A stretch of DNA of 64,000 nt from Stenotrophomonas nitritireducens (GCF_001700965.1 NZ_CP016756.1:3896501-3960500), one strand, 5' to 3'. Shown: positions 7,701 through 16,034, counted from the first letter of the stretch. Notes: generated by a model from the sequence alone, not told the origin. Program-made: numbers and translations.

Positions 7701-9032
7701 TCAACGCAGCGCCTCCAGTTCCAGCTGGTGTTTGCGGCACATGCGGTAGATGGTGACCCGCGACACCTTCATCAGGCGCGCGCAGGCGCTGATGTTGTAC
7801 TGGCTTTGCTGCAGGCAGGACAGCAGGGTTTCGCGTTCGGCATGACTGCGTGCCTTGCTCAACTGCGCGCCATCGCTGGGCAGGTTGAGTTCCAGATCGG
7901 TGCTGCTGATCAACTCGCCTTCGGCGGTGATGGCGGCGCGCTGCACCCGGTTGAGCAGTTCGCGCACATTGCCCGGCCACGGAAAGCGTTCCATCGCCTG
8001 GCGCGCCTCGAGCGTGTAACCGCGTGCGCGGGTGGGGTGGCGCATGCGGAAGTTGCGCAGGAATTGCCGCGAAAGCAGTTCGATATCGCCATCACGCTTG
8101 CGCAGCGGTGGCATTGCCAGGCGCAGGACGTTCAACCGGTAATAAAGGTCGCGGCGGAACCGGCCTTCTTCCACCGCCCGCTCCAGGTCGACGTGGGTGG
8201 CGGCAAGGATGCGCACGTCCACCGCAACCGGCTGGTTGCTGCCGACCCGCTCGATGGTGCCTTCCTGCAGCACCCGCAGCAGGCTGGTCTGCGCGTCCAG
8301 CGGCAGGTCGCCAATCTCATCAAGGAACACGCTGCCGGTGTGTGCGGTTTCAAACAGGCCCAGCCGGCGGCTGGTGGCGCCGGTGAACGCGCCGCGCTCA
8401 TGGCCGAACAGTTCGGACTGGATCAGGGTCGAAGGAATGGCGCCGCAGTTGATGGCCTGGAAAGGTTTGCCGCTGCGCGCCGACAGCCGGTGCAGGGCAT
8501 GCGCCGCGACCTCCTTGCCGGTACCGGTTTCGCCGGTGATCAGGACCGGTAGATCGACCGGTGCGTACTTGCGCAGTGTTGCCCGCATCACCAGCATCAC
8601 CTCGCTCTCGCCGAGCAGGGTGTCCAGTACGTCTTCGCTGGCCGCGCGTGGTACCTCGTTGCTGAGCCCGTGCAGGCCGCGCAGCAGTTCCTTCAGGTCC
8701 AGCGGGTGGGCAAAGTGTTGGCTGCAGGCGGCCAGCAACGGATGCCGTGACGTCGTTTCGCTGCTGCTGGCGGCCGGGGTGATCGCAAACAACGGCATGT
8801 GCTGGTGCGCGGCGGTCAGCTCGCCGATGCGCTCCAGTTCGCTGTCCGAGCTGGTGCGGAAATCGATCAGGCCAACCACCATGTCGCCGCCGCGCATGCC
8901 GATGTCGGCCGGTTGTTGGGGCAGCACCGTACGTACCTGCCAGCCGTCCGCGGCCAGCATCACCTTCTCTCTTGCCCCGGGATTTCCAAACCAGATCACA
9001 CAATGCGTACTTGACATTTGTGCCGCCGCCAT
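7701..9032 (-). CDS. Sigma-54-dependent enhancer-binding transcriptional regulator
   Basis: This 443-residue regulator has three parts. An N-terminal receiver-like domain of about 120 residues lacks an obvious phospho-acceptor cluster and recalls the VpsR type. The central AAA+ domain has Walker A GETGTGKE (about 165-172), the sigma-54-contacting GAFTGA loop (about 212-217) and Walker B VFLDEIGDLP. A C-terminal Fis-type helix-turn-helix follows (about 414-437, SACARLMKVSRVTIYRMCRK). It would bind upstream sites and drive open-complex formation at -24/-12 promoters. It converges on the fap-like operon, whose promoter is of this class, so it is the likely activator. The ATG at 9032 has AGAAGG upstream; a TTG-initiated frame to 9089 is less likely. 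Confidence 0.92.
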   Translation of the reverse strand: MAAAQMSSTHCVIWFGNPGAREKVMLAADGWQVRTVLPQQPADIGMRGGDMVVGLIDFRTSSDSELERIGELTAAHQHMPLFAITPAASSSETTSRHPLLAACSQHFAHPLDLKELLRGLHGLSNEVPRAASEDVLDTLLGESEVMLVMRATLRKYAPVDLPVLITGETGTGKEVAAHALHRLSARSGKPFQAINCGAIPSTLIQSELFGHERGAFTGATSRRLGLFETAHTGSVFLDEIGDLPLDAQTSLLRVLQEGTIERVGSNQPVAVDVRILAATHVDLERAVEEGRFRRDLYYRLNVLRLAMPPLRKRDGDIELLSRQFLRNFRMRHPTRARGYTLEARQAMERFPWPGNVRELLNRVQRAAITAEGELISSTDLELNLPSDGAQLSKARSHAERETLLSCLQQSQYNISACARLMKVSRVTIYRMCRKHQLELEALR

Positions 9033-9193
9033 GGCTGGTTGCCTTCTGATCCGCGGCCAACGATATACCTGTGATTCACGCGTGCGCAATCGTATTCGGC
9101 ACTTTAATTGGGCGCGGTCACCGGGGTTCGCATTAATGTTTGTGCAGGAAAAGTTACGCCCGGGCTTGGCTGTGGCAGTAAGCGGCGGGCAAT

Positions 9194-9221
9194 AAAAAAG
9201 CCGCGACCCGAAGGTCGCGGC
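9194..9221 (-). terminator. Terminator of the downstream NlpC/P60 gene (minus strand)
   Basis: GCCGCGACC (9200-9208) pairs with GGTCGCGGC (9213-9221) around a CGAA tetraloop. Read on the minus strand it runs into six T residues. It closes transcription from 9248-9991. The 9033-9190 stretch between this and the regulator start must hold the regulator promoter; no clear box was seen. Confidence 0.85.
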
Positions 9222-9247
9222 TCAGCAGGTAGGTGCCAGCAGGGCGC

Positions 9248-9991
9248 TTACAGCGCCATGCGACGGGCCTGCATGAACTTGTCACCCCAATAGCCGGTCA
9301 TCAGGGAGTCGGTGCGGACATCCTTGCCGGTGCTGGGTGCGTGCAGGAAGCGGCCTTCGCCGACATAGATGCCGACGTGGTCGACGCGGCCCTTGCGGCC
9401 GAAGAACACCAGATCGCCGGCGGCCAGCGCCGAGCGGTCGTTGATCAGTTCGGCATTGGCCTGGCTGGCCATTTCGCGCGAAACGCGCGGCAGCTCGACG
9501 CCCAGGGCAGTACGGAACACGTAACCAACCAGGCCGCTGCAGTCAAAGCCGGCATCCGGCGAGGTGCCGCCCCAGCGGTACGGGGTGCCCAGCAGGGTCA
9601 TGGCGCGGCGCAGGATGGACTGCACCTTGCCGTCGGAATCGTTGGCCAATGCCGCTTCGGTGGCGGCCGAGATGCCCTTGGAGGCGTCGTAGGCGGAAAT
9701 CAGCCGGCTCAGGTCGCCAGCAAACATCGCCGAACGGTCCATCAGCGGAATGGTGTCGCTGGCTGCAAGGTGCGGCAGCAATGCAGCGAGTGTGGCGGTG
9801 GCAGCGCTGTCGGCCTTGCTGCGGGGAGCTTCAGTCTTGGCCGCAGCGGGCTTGGCAGCTGCGGTGGTGTCGGCGCTCTGAGCGAAGGCGGGCAGGCTGG
9901 CCAGAGCCAGTGCCGCGGCGCAGATCAGGCGGCGGAGGGTGAGCGGGGAAATCTTCGGCTGGCTCGGATGGGACGTGTTGTCAGTCGTCAC
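9248..9991 (-). CDS. Secreted NlpC/P60-family peptidoglycan endopeptidase
   Basis: This 247-residue protein has an N-terminal hydrophobic signal segment (LICAAALALASLPAFAQ), an Ala/Lys-rich linker, and a C-terminal NlpC/P60 domain from about residue 120. The catalytic Cys sits in GFDCSGLVGYVF (about 148) and the His in VDHVGIYVGEG (about 203). Such enzymes cleave stem peptides of peptidoglycan, usually the D-Glu-diaminopimelate bond. Arg/Trp in YRWGGTSPD before the Cys is also family typical. The GTG at 9991 was chosen; there is no suitable ATG, and a TTG at 10054 would place 21 non-signal residues in front. The paralogue immediately upstream is a lipoprotein, so the pair may act at different envelope sites. 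Confidence 0.87.
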   Translation of the reverse strand: MTTDNTSHPSQPKISPLTLRRLICAAALALASLPAFAQSADTTAAAKPAAAKTEAPRSKADSAATATLAALLPHLAASDTIPLMDRSAMFAGDLSRLISAYDASKGISAATEAALANDSDGKVQSILRRAMTLLGTPYRWGGTSPDAGFDCSGLVGYVFRTALGVELPRVSREMASQANAELINDRSALAAGDLVFFGRKGRVDHVGIYVGEGRFLHAPSTGKDVRTDSLMTGYWGDKFMQARRMAL

Positions 9992-10097
9992 GCGGCAGTC
10001 ACTAGAAAAAGTCGATGGGGGATGATGCCCTGCGAAACGTGTTGATAAGTACAATTTTCGTTAAGAAATTGTTATTTTTCGTGACCAATGGCTCGTT

Positions 10098-10631
10098 TTA
10101 GCGCAGTACGCGCTTCGCTCCGGTGTAATGATCGCGCCAATAGGCGGCATCCAGATGGTCCAGACGGACCGTGCCGCCGGTGCTGGGTGCATGCACAAAG
10201 CGGCCTTCGCCGACGTAGATGCCAACGTGCCAGACGTTGCCTTTGTCGCCGAAGAACACCAGGTCACCGGCGGTCAGGCGGTCCGGGGCGATCTTCGGGC
10301 CCTGGATTGCGGCCAGCTCGCGCGAGGTGCGGGGCAGGTTCAGCGCCAGCATGTCGCGGTAGACGTAAGTCACCAACCCGCTGCAGTCGAATCCCGATTC
10401 CGGCGTATTGCCCCCATAGCGGTAAGGCGTGCCGACCAGCCCCAGCGCCCGCATCAACACCGACGCTGCCGCAGCGGGGTCGGCCGGTGCCACCGGCGAG
10501 TAATTACGGGCCGGCGCGGGTGCGGCCGCCCGCTTGGGCGGGGTGTGGCCGCAGGCGGCAAGCAGGGCGGCGGACAGCAGCGTGACCGGCAGGCGCCACG
10601 AGCGGAAGCGGAAAACTGGCGTGATGTGCAT
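10098..10631 (-). CDS. NlpC/P60-family lipoprotein
   Basis: This 177-residue protein has a signal peptide ending in the lipobox LLAAC (Cys27), so it is probably anchored to a membrane. A short Pro/Ala-rich linker leads to an NlpC/P60 domain with catalytic Cys83 in GFDCSGLVTYVY and the His in WHVGIYVGEG. The core of the domain is closely similar to that of the next gene downstream (shared IYVGEGRF-(V/L)-HAPSTG), which indicates a tandem duplication. The ATG at 10631 was preferred over a GTG at 10652. An AT-rich stretch (10055-10085) separates the two genes and could carry a promoter for the downstream copy. Spr/MepS-like lipoproteins of similar size are space-maker endopeptidases. Confidence 0.87.
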   Translation of the reverse strand: MHITPVFRFRSWRLPVTLLSAALLAACGHTPPKRAAAPAPARNYSPVAPADPAAAASVLMRALGLVGTPYRYGGNTPESGFDCSGLVTYVYRDMLALNLPRTSRELAAIQGPKIAPDRLTAGDLVFFGDKGNVWHVGIYVGEGRFVHAPSTGGTVRLDHLDAAYWRDHYTGAKRVLR

Positions 10632-10741
10632 GGAGCCCGGATAATGCGCCACCTAAGAAGGCCGTCATCATGGCGGCGTCCCCGGCGGCCGACAAGCCGT
10701 CCCAACGTCTGCCAGCGGGCAGCCATTTATCAGAGTTGCGC

Positions 10742-11221
10742 ATGAAGATCGAAAAAGACCGCGTCGTCCGTTTCCATTACACCGTCTCCGAAGCTGGCCA
10801 GGAGCCGATCGAAAGCTCCAAGGACCGTGATCCGTTGGCCATCCTGATCGGCCACGGCAACATCATCCCGGGCCTGGAAGCGGCGATGATGGACAAGGAA
10901 GCCGGCGAGAGCTTCGGCGTGGACGTGAAGTCGACCGACGCCTACGGTGAGCGTCGCGAGGGCATGACCCAGCGCGTGCCGAAGAAGCACTTCGGCAAGA
11001 CCCCGCTGATCCCGGGCACCCAGGTGATCCTGCAGACCAACTTCGGCCCGCGTGCGGTTACCGTGGAGAAGGTCGGCATGACCGTGGTCGACGTCGACCT
11101 GAACCACCCGATGGCCGGCAAGGATCTGCATTTCGACGTGGAAATCATCGAAGTGCGCGAAGCCAGCGAAGAAGAAGTGCAGCACGGCCACGTGCACGGC
11201 GACGGCGGTCACCAGCACTAA
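10742..11221 (+). CDS. slyD: FKBP-type peptidyl-prolyl isomerase SlyD
   Basis: This 159-residue cytoplasmic protein has the SlyD layout: a split FKBP domain (VRFHYTVSEAGQEPIESS at the N terminus, returning near MAGKDLHFDVEIIEV) with an insert-in-flap chaperone domain between (about 70-125, including RVPKKHFGKTP). The His-rich tail (HGHVHGDGGHQH) binds nickel or other metals in the family. It catalyses proline isomerisation and assists folding or metal delivery. The ATG at 10742 starts the canonical MKIEKD sequence; a frame open from 10670 adds nothing typical. It is divergent from the NlpC lipoprotein and ends in a terminator. Confidence 0.95.
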   Translation: MKIEKDRVVRFHYTVSEAGQEPIESSKDRDPLAILIGHGNIIPGLEAAMMDKEAGESFGVDVKSTDAYGERREGMTQRVPKKHFGKTPLIPGTQVILQTNFGPRAVTVEKVGMTVVDVDLNHPMAGKDLHFDVEIIEVREASEEEVQHGHVHGDGGHQH

Positions 11222-11246
11222 GCGCGTGCCGCAAGGCAGTGCCCAA

Positions 11247-11272
11247 GAACGGCCCGCCAACGCGGGCCGTTC
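11247..11272 (+). terminator. Terminator hairpin after slyD
   Basis: An 11-bp perfect stem GAACGGCCCGC/GCGGGCCGTTC has a CAAC loop and begins 26 bases past the slyD stop. The following T content is weak (TCTGCGTT). Confidence 0.6.
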
Positions 11273-11308
11273 TGCGTTGCAGGGCAAGGCGAAGCGGCGC
11301 AGCCTCCT

Positions 11309-11499
11309 GTAGTGCCGAGCCATGCTCGGCACTACCGCTTCGCTCCCTCCCTCCCTTTCGCGCAGCGAAGGGGAGGGTTGGGGAGGGGTGAGCGCTTGGA
11401 AGCGTTGAGGCAGTCAGAGCGTCGCGTCTTGGGGACAGCTGTGCAGCGTTGCCGGTGGCGGCATGAGGAAAGCCTCTGCCGAGCATGGCTCGGCACTAC
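11309..11499. repeat. Composite of two SMAG-like palindromes around a G/C-tract hairpin
   Basis: The perfect palindromic unit GTAGTGCCGAGC-CATG-CTCGGCACTAC lies at 11309-11335, and a second partial copy (TGCCGAGC...GGCACTAC) at 11477-11499. Between them CTCCCTCCCT is mirrored by GGGGAGGGTTGGGGAGGGGT. The GTAG-starting unit resembles the SMAG REP elements of Stenotrophomonas. Most of the 11222-11548 gap is accounted for by this element and the slyD terminator. Confidence 0.8.
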
Positions 11500-11548
11500 A
11501 CAGGTCCGCATGCTCTAATCGCGCACCTGTCGTTGAAGGAAGTCGCCG

Positions 11549-12742
11549 TTGTCCTCTACCGCTTTCCAGCCCGTGGCAGCCAATGAGCGCATTGTCACCT
11601 TGGATGTGCTGCGCGGCTTTGCCCTGTTCGGCATCCTGCTGATGAACATGGAGGCCTTCAGCGGGCCCTTGGACACGTCCTTCACCGGCATCGATCCGCA
11701 TTGGCAGGGCGTTGATTACTGGGCCGATGCCTTCGTCTACGTGTTCGTGCAGGGCAAGTTCTTCACGTTGTTCTCGCTGCTGTTCGGTGCCGGTTTTGCG
11801 GTGATGGCGCAGCGCGCCAGCAGTGCCGGGCGCGACTTCACCCGCTTCTATCTGCGCCGTAGTCTGGGCCTGTTGATCATCGGTGTGCTGCATGCGGTGC
11901 TGTTGTGGTCCGGCGATATCCTGGTGGCGTATGCCTTGCTGTCGTTTGCCTTGCTGGCCTTCCGCGAGGCGCCACGCAGCTGGTTGCCGGTATTGGGTAC
12001 GGCGGCCTATGTCGGCGCGGCTGTTCTGATGCTGCTGCTCGGTGCATTGATGCAGTTCGCACCGGCCGATGCCGGCACTACCCAGCAGGCTGCCGCAGTT
12101 GCTGCAATCGAAGCGCAGCGCCAGGCTTACGGGCATGGCAGTTATCTGCAGGCGCTCGCGCAGCGTCTGCGCGACCTGGGCGCGTCGTTGGGCGCCTTGC
12201 TGGTGGTCGGGCCGCAGATACTGGGCATGTTCCTGATCGGGGCTTGGTTCGCGCGCAGCGGCGCCATCGCCGCGCCCGACCGCCATCAACGGTTATGGGC
12301 AGCACTGCGCTGGCTGTTGCCGGTTGGGTTGGCGGTGATGTGTTCCAGTGTCTATCTGCAGTCGTACAACCCGCCGGGTCGTTTCGATATGCGCGGTGCA
12401 AGCGCCTATGCGCTCACTGCCGTGGCCGGACTGTTGATGTGCCTGGGCTATCTGGCCTGGGGCGTGCGCTGGAGCCGCTATCTGCGGTTCCTGGCGCCCG
12501 CCGGGCGCATGGCGTTGAGCAACTACCTCGGCCAATCGCTGGTCTGCACATGGGTGTTCTATGCCTATGGCCTGGGCTGGTTCGAGCAGATGGGGCGAGC
12601 GCCGCAGCTGCTGTTTGCGGCAGGCCTGTTCGCCGCGCAGGTGGCGCTGAGCCATCTCTGGCTGCAGCGGTTCCGGTTCGGCCCGGTGGAGTGGGCATGG
12701 CGCGCGTTCACTTATATGCAATTGCCACCCCTGCGGCGTTGA
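11549..12742 (+). CDS. DUF418/YeiB-type integral membrane protein
   Basis: This 397-residue protein has about nine to ten hydrophobic spans. The N terminus ERIVTLDVLRGFALFGILLMN is the hallmark of the DUF418 (YeiB) family. An Arg-rich loop (FYLRRSLGLL) and the C-terminal block GRMALSNYLGQSLVCTWVF are also typical. The biochemical role of the family is not established; acyl transfer or transport at the inner membrane has been suggested for related membrane proteins. The TTG start at 11549 is supported by GAAGGA eight bases upstream and by lack of a closer ATG. It has no obvious operon partner. Confidence 0.85.
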   Translation: MSSTAFQPVAANERIVTLDVLRGFALFGILLMNMEAFSGPLDTSFTGIDPHWQGVDYWADAFVYVFVQGKFFTLFSLLFGAGFAVMAQRASSAGRDFTRFYLRRSLGLLIIGVLHAVLLWSGDILVAYALLSFALLAFREAPRSWLPVLGTAAYVGAAVLMLLLGALMQFAPADAGTTQQAAAVAAIEAQRQAYGHGSYLQALAQRLRDLGASLGALLVVGPQILGMFLIGAWFARSGAIAAPDRHQRLWAALRWLLPVGLAVMCSSVYLQSYNPPGRFDMRGASAYALTAVAGLLMCLGYLAWGVRWSRYLRFLAPAGRMALSNYLGQSLVCTWVFYAYGLGWFEQMGRAPQLLFAAGLFAAQVALSHLWLQRFRFGPVEWAWRAFTYMQLPPLRR

Positions 12743-13072
12743 TCCGCGCACGCCATTGAAACGTACGGATGGAACCGCGCCGATCTGACGACGGTGCGGG
12801 CGCTGTCCGGAGCTGGGCGCCAGCGGTGGTTGATTGCGCTATCCGCGGCAGCGCTTGAGCGGCGCCGTTCATCAGCGCGGGTACGGTTGGCGCCGCTGAC
12901 CAGGCATGGCATGGCAGCCGGGGCCTCGCGTTGCGAGCTCACAGATGGCTGGCGGCCGGTCATGGCATGCTGGGTGTAGGCATGAGCAGTGGAGCGGACA
13001 ATTGATGGCTGATTTGATGAGCGGGCAGGCCTCTGCAATGGACCCTGCGCCGTACTGCGCGGAGCGCTTCCG
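12743..13072. other. 330-base gap without recognised features
   Basis: Short open frames on both strands (for example 12712-13086 minus) lack start signals and protein-like composition. No strong hairpin or repeat was seen. The promoter of the glutathione reductase gene must lie in its distal part. Confidence 0.5.
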
Positions 13073-14425
13073 ATGAGTGCGCGCAATTACGACGTGGTGG
13101 TACTGGGCGGCGGTTCCGGTGGGCTGGCGGCGGCGTTCCGCGCAGCGTCCTATGGTGCCAAGGTGGCAATGCTCGAGCCTGCGCCATTGGGTGGCACCTG
13201 CGTCAATGTGGGCTGCGTGCCGAAGAAGGCGATGTGGCTGGCGGCGGACCTGGCCGAACGCATCGGTCTAGCAAGGCAGATGGGCTTCGATGTGCCTGCC
13301 GAACCGGCGCTGTCCTGGACAACCCTGCTGGAACGACGCCAGCATTACATCAGCAATATCCATGGCAGTTACCAGAGGCGGCTGGATGAAACCGGTGTGG
13401 TGCGCATCAGCAGCCGTGGGCATCTGATAGACGCGCATACCGTGCAGTGCGATGACGGCACCCAGTTCCGTGCCGAGCACCTGGTCATCGCCACCGGTGC
13501 CCATCCGCTCAAACCGGAATTGCCAGGTGCCGAGCTGGGGGGTGTCTCGGACGACTTTTTCGCGTTGCAGTCGCGGCCCGAGCGGGTTGCCCTGATTGGT
13601 GGCGGCTATATCGCGGTGGAGTTGTCCGGGGTGCTGCGGGCACTCGGCAGTGAGGTGGCCTTGCTCGTGCGTGGGCAGCGGTTGCTGGATCATTTCGATG
13701 CGGAGCTGTCCGACCAGTTGGCCGAAAACCTGCGCCTGCAGGGTGTTGAACTGCACTTTGGCTGCAAGGTGGAAGCCCTGCAGCAACAGCAGGGCCGGAT
13801 CAGCGCGCAACTGCACAATGGCCCGGAGCAGGCGTTGTTCGACACTGTGTTGTTCGCCACCGGGCGCGGACCCAATACACGTGGGCTTGGCCTGGAGCAG
13901 GCGGGCGTGAAGCTGGGCGAGAAAGGCCAGATCGAGGTGGATGATTACCAGAACACTTCGGTGCCGGGTATTTATGCCGTCGGCGACGTGACCGGCCGTG
14001 TGACCTTGACCCCGGTGGCGATTGCCGCCGCGCGCAAGCTGATGGATCGCGTGCTGGGCGGTCAGCCGCAGGCACGGCTTGATTACGAGAACATTCCCAG
14101 TGTTGTGTTTGCGCATCCGCCGTTGGGCAGCGTGGGCTTGAGCGAAGAAGAGGCGAACAAACGGTTCGCCACCGTAAGCACGTACTACAGCCGGTTCCGG
14201 CCGATGCTGCAGGCCCTGGGACAAGGGGAGGTGCGCAGCCTGTTCAAGATGGTGTGCGCTGGCGAGGAGGAAAAGGTGGTTGGAATTCACCTGCTGGGTG
14301 ACGCTGCGGACGAGATCCTGCAGGGGTTTGCGGTGGCCGTTAAGGCCGGCGTGACGCGCAGGCAGCTGGAGGAGACGGTGGCGATCCATCCGACTTCGGC
14401 CGAGGAAGTTGTGCTGACGCGTTGA
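13073..14425 (+). CDS. gor: Glutathione-disulfide reductase
   Basis: This 450-residue flavoprotein reduces glutathione disulfide with NADPH in the cytoplasm. It shows the FAD-binding GGGSGG motif (12-17), the redox-active disulfide in GGTCVNVGCVPKK (Cys43, Cys48), the NAD(P)-binding GGGYIAVE motif (about 177-184) with Arg residues in LLVRGQRLL expected for NADPH preference, the second FAD motif GIYAVGDVTG, and the C-terminal HPTSAEE with the catalytic His. Length and motif order match glutathione reductase better than dihydrolipoamide or mercuric reductases. The ATG at 13073 is the natural start. It stands alone, flanked by repeat-rich gaps. Confidence 0.94.
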   Translation: MSARNYDVVVLGGGSGGLAAAFRAASYGAKVAMLEPAPLGGTCVNVGCVPKKAMWLAADLAERIGLARQMGFDVPAEPALSWTTLLERRQHYISNIHGSYQRRLDETGVVRISSRGHLIDAHTVQCDDGTQFRAEHLVIATGAHPLKPELPGAELGGVSDDFFALQSRPERVALIGGGYIAVELSGVLRALGSEVALLVRGQRLLDHFDAELSDQLAENLRLQGVELHFGCKVEALQQQQGRISAQLHNGPEQALFDTVLFATGRGPNTRGLGLEQAGVKLGEKGQIEVDDYQNTSVPGIYAVGDVTGRVTLTPVAIAAARKLMDRVLGGQPQARLDYENIPSVVFAHPPLGSVGLSEEEANKRFATVSTYYSRFRPMLQALGQGEVRSLFKMVCAGEEEKVVGIHLLGDAADEILQGFAVAVKAGVTRRQLEETVAIHPTSAEEVVLTR

Positions 14426-14435
14426 GGGTTGCTGG

Positions 14436-14625
14436 TAGCAGCAACAGCAATAACAGAAGCAGAAGCACCCCTCCTCAATCCTCCCCTGCGCTGCGCGCAA
14501 GGGAGGAGGCTGATCCTGCAGTTGCGGACAATGCTTCTGCTGCCTCCCTTTGCCGAAGGCATGGGGGAGCGGAGTACTTTTGTTTTTGTTTTTTGCTTCT
14601 GCTTCTGCTTCTGCTTCTGCTTGGT
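14436..14625. repeat. Inverted composite repeat with GCTTCT hexamer array
   Basis: On the left, AACAGAAGCAGAAGCA (14452) is mirrored on the right by TTTTTTGCTTCTGCTTCT and further GCTTCT units up to about 14620, giving about five tandem hexamers. Inside lie CCTCCTC...GGGAGGAGG arms and CTCCCTTTGCCGAAGGC, members of the same G/C-tract family found at 11342-11395 and 62099-62143. It fills the gap between gor and the EamA transporter. The hexamer tract could vary in length by slippage. Confidence 0.7.
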
Positions 14626-14698
14626 CCTACCCGTCAGCCACGCCTCAACCCCGCAGCGCCCATAATGGAAGGCCATCTCTCCCGGATGCCGTAGCACC

Positions 14699-15652
14699 GT
14701 GACTGCTCCAACCCCGCGCGAGGCTACCGTGGCCGCGCCAACGTTACCCACCAGCTCCCGTCGCTTGTTGATCAGCGGGCTGTTGCTGGCGGGCACCGGC
14801 GCCATTGCCGCCTCCGGCAAGGCGGTGATCGTAAAGCTGGCCTACCGGCATGGCGCCGATGCCACGGCCTTGCTGGCGTTGCGGATGATGATCGCGTTTC
14901 CGTTCTTCATTGCCATGGGCATGTGGGCGGCACGCCGCGCACAGCCTTTGTCGGCGGGCGACCGCTGGCGGGTGGTGCTGCTGGGTTTCAGCGGCTACTA
15001 CCTGTCCAGCTATCTTGATTTCCTCGGCCTGCAGTACATCAGCGCCACGCTGGAACGACTGATTCTCTATCTCAGCCCGACGCTGGTGGTGCTGATCGCG
15101 CTGGTAGTGCTCAAGCAGCGGCCGACCCGCACCCAAGTGGCAGCCTTGCTGGTCAGCTACCTGGGTGTTTTGCTCGCGTTCGGCCATGACATCCAGCTCG
15201 ACGGCCAGCGTACGCTGATTGGTTCTGCGCTGGTGTTCGCCAGTGCGCTCAGCTACGCGGTGTATCTGTTCGGCAGTGGCCAGGCGGTGGCACGGATCGG
15301 CGCGGTACGCCTGACCGCTTATGCCAGCATGGTCGCCTGTGTGCTGTGCATCGGTCAGTACCTGCTGTTTCAGCCCTGGGACGCGCTGTGGAACTACGCG
15401 TCGCCGGTGTACTGGCTGTCGCTGCTCAATGGCACGGTATGCACGGTGCTGCCGGTGCTGGCGATCATGATCGGGGTCAAGCGCATCGGCTCCTCGTTGG
15501 CCGCGCAGGTGAGTATGCTGGGGCCGGTTTCCACGATTGTGCTCAGCGTATGGTTGCTCGACGAACCCATGGGGATTTGGCAAAGCGCCGGGACGGTGCT
15601 GGTGCTGCTCGGCGTGCTGCTGGTGGGCCGGGGCGTGGCGAAGCAGCGTTGA
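14699..15652 (+). CDS. EamA-family (DMT superfamily) transporter
   Basis: This 317-residue inner-membrane protein has ten hydrophobic spans arranged as two EamA repeats. The first holds GTGAIAASGKAVIVKLAY and LQYISATLERLILYLSPTLVVL; the second holds GSALVFASALSYAVYLFGS and SSLAAQVSMLGPVSTIVLSVWLLDEP. Members export metabolites such as amino acids or their derivatives; the substrate here is unknown. The GTG at 14699 is used because no ATG precedes the first span. The stop overlaps the next gene's TTG start (TTGA), indicating translational coupling with the alkyltransferase-like protein, although the two functions are not known to be related. Confidence 0.88.
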   Translation: MTAPTPREATVAAPTLPTSSRRLLISGLLLAGTGAIAASGKAVIVKLAYRHGADATALLALRMMIAFPFFIAMGMWAARRAQPLSAGDRWRVVLLGFSGYYLSSYLDFLGLQYISATLERLILYLSPTLVVLIALVVLKQRPTRTQVAALLVSYLGVLLAFGHDIQLDGQRTLIGSALVFASALSYAVYLFGSGQAVARIGAVRLTAYASMVACVLCIGQYLLFQPWDALWNYASPVYWLSLLNGTVCTVLPVLAIMIGVKRIGSSLAAQVSMLGPVSTIVLSVWLLDEPMGIWQSAGTVLVLLGVLLVGRGVAKQR

Positions 15653-15993
15653 CGCCAGAGGCCACGGCCGCTGCGGGACACACCCGCATTCTCGAGACGA
15701 TCCGCGCCATCCCGCGCGGGCAGGTGCTGGGTTATGGCGAAGTGGCAGCCAAGGCCGGCCTGCCGGGCCGGGCGCGGTTGGTGGCACGCCTGCTGGGCAA
15801 CAATGACGATCCCGCGCTGCCCTGGCACCGGGTGCTGCGCTCGGATGGCCGCATCGCCATGCCCGAAGGTTCGCGCGGCTGGCGCGAACAGAGCCAGCGG
15901 CTGCGGGCGGAGGGCGTGGTGGTGGAGAATGGCCGGGTGAAGCGGCCCAAACCGCCGCGCAGCCTGGACGAGGCGATCTGGGGCCCAGCCTAG
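15649..15993 (+). CDS. Alkyltransferase-like (ATL) DNA-repair protein, MGMT fold without catalytic Cys
   Basis: This 114-residue protein matches the DNA-binding half of O6-alkylguanine-DNA alkyltransferase: IPRGQVLGYGEVAAKAGLPGRAR (recognition helix with the Arg finger) and the active-site loop LPWHRVLRSDGRIA. In true alkyltransferases the loop reads PCHRV; here Trp59 replaces the acceptor Cys, the defining change of ATL proteins (Atl1, YbaZ). ATLs bind alkylated guanine, flip it and hand it to nucleotide excision repair. The start at 15649 (TTG) overlaps the preceding stop by four bases; the open frame upstream lies inside the transporter gene and is a shadow. Length is typical. Confidence 0.88.
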   Translation: MTPEATAAAGHTRILETIRAIPRGQVLGYGEVAAKAGLPGRARLVARLLGNNDDPALPWHRVLRSDGRIAMPEGSRGWREQSQRLRAEGVVVENGRVKRPKPPRSLDEAIWGPA

Positions 15994-16034
15994 CTGCTGC
16001 GGCTATCATGTAGCCAGTTCCCCCGGATGCCACC

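Noticed and set aside
14580..14625. Hexamer repeats as a CRISPR array
   Set aside because: Units are six bases with no spacers; there are no cas genes.
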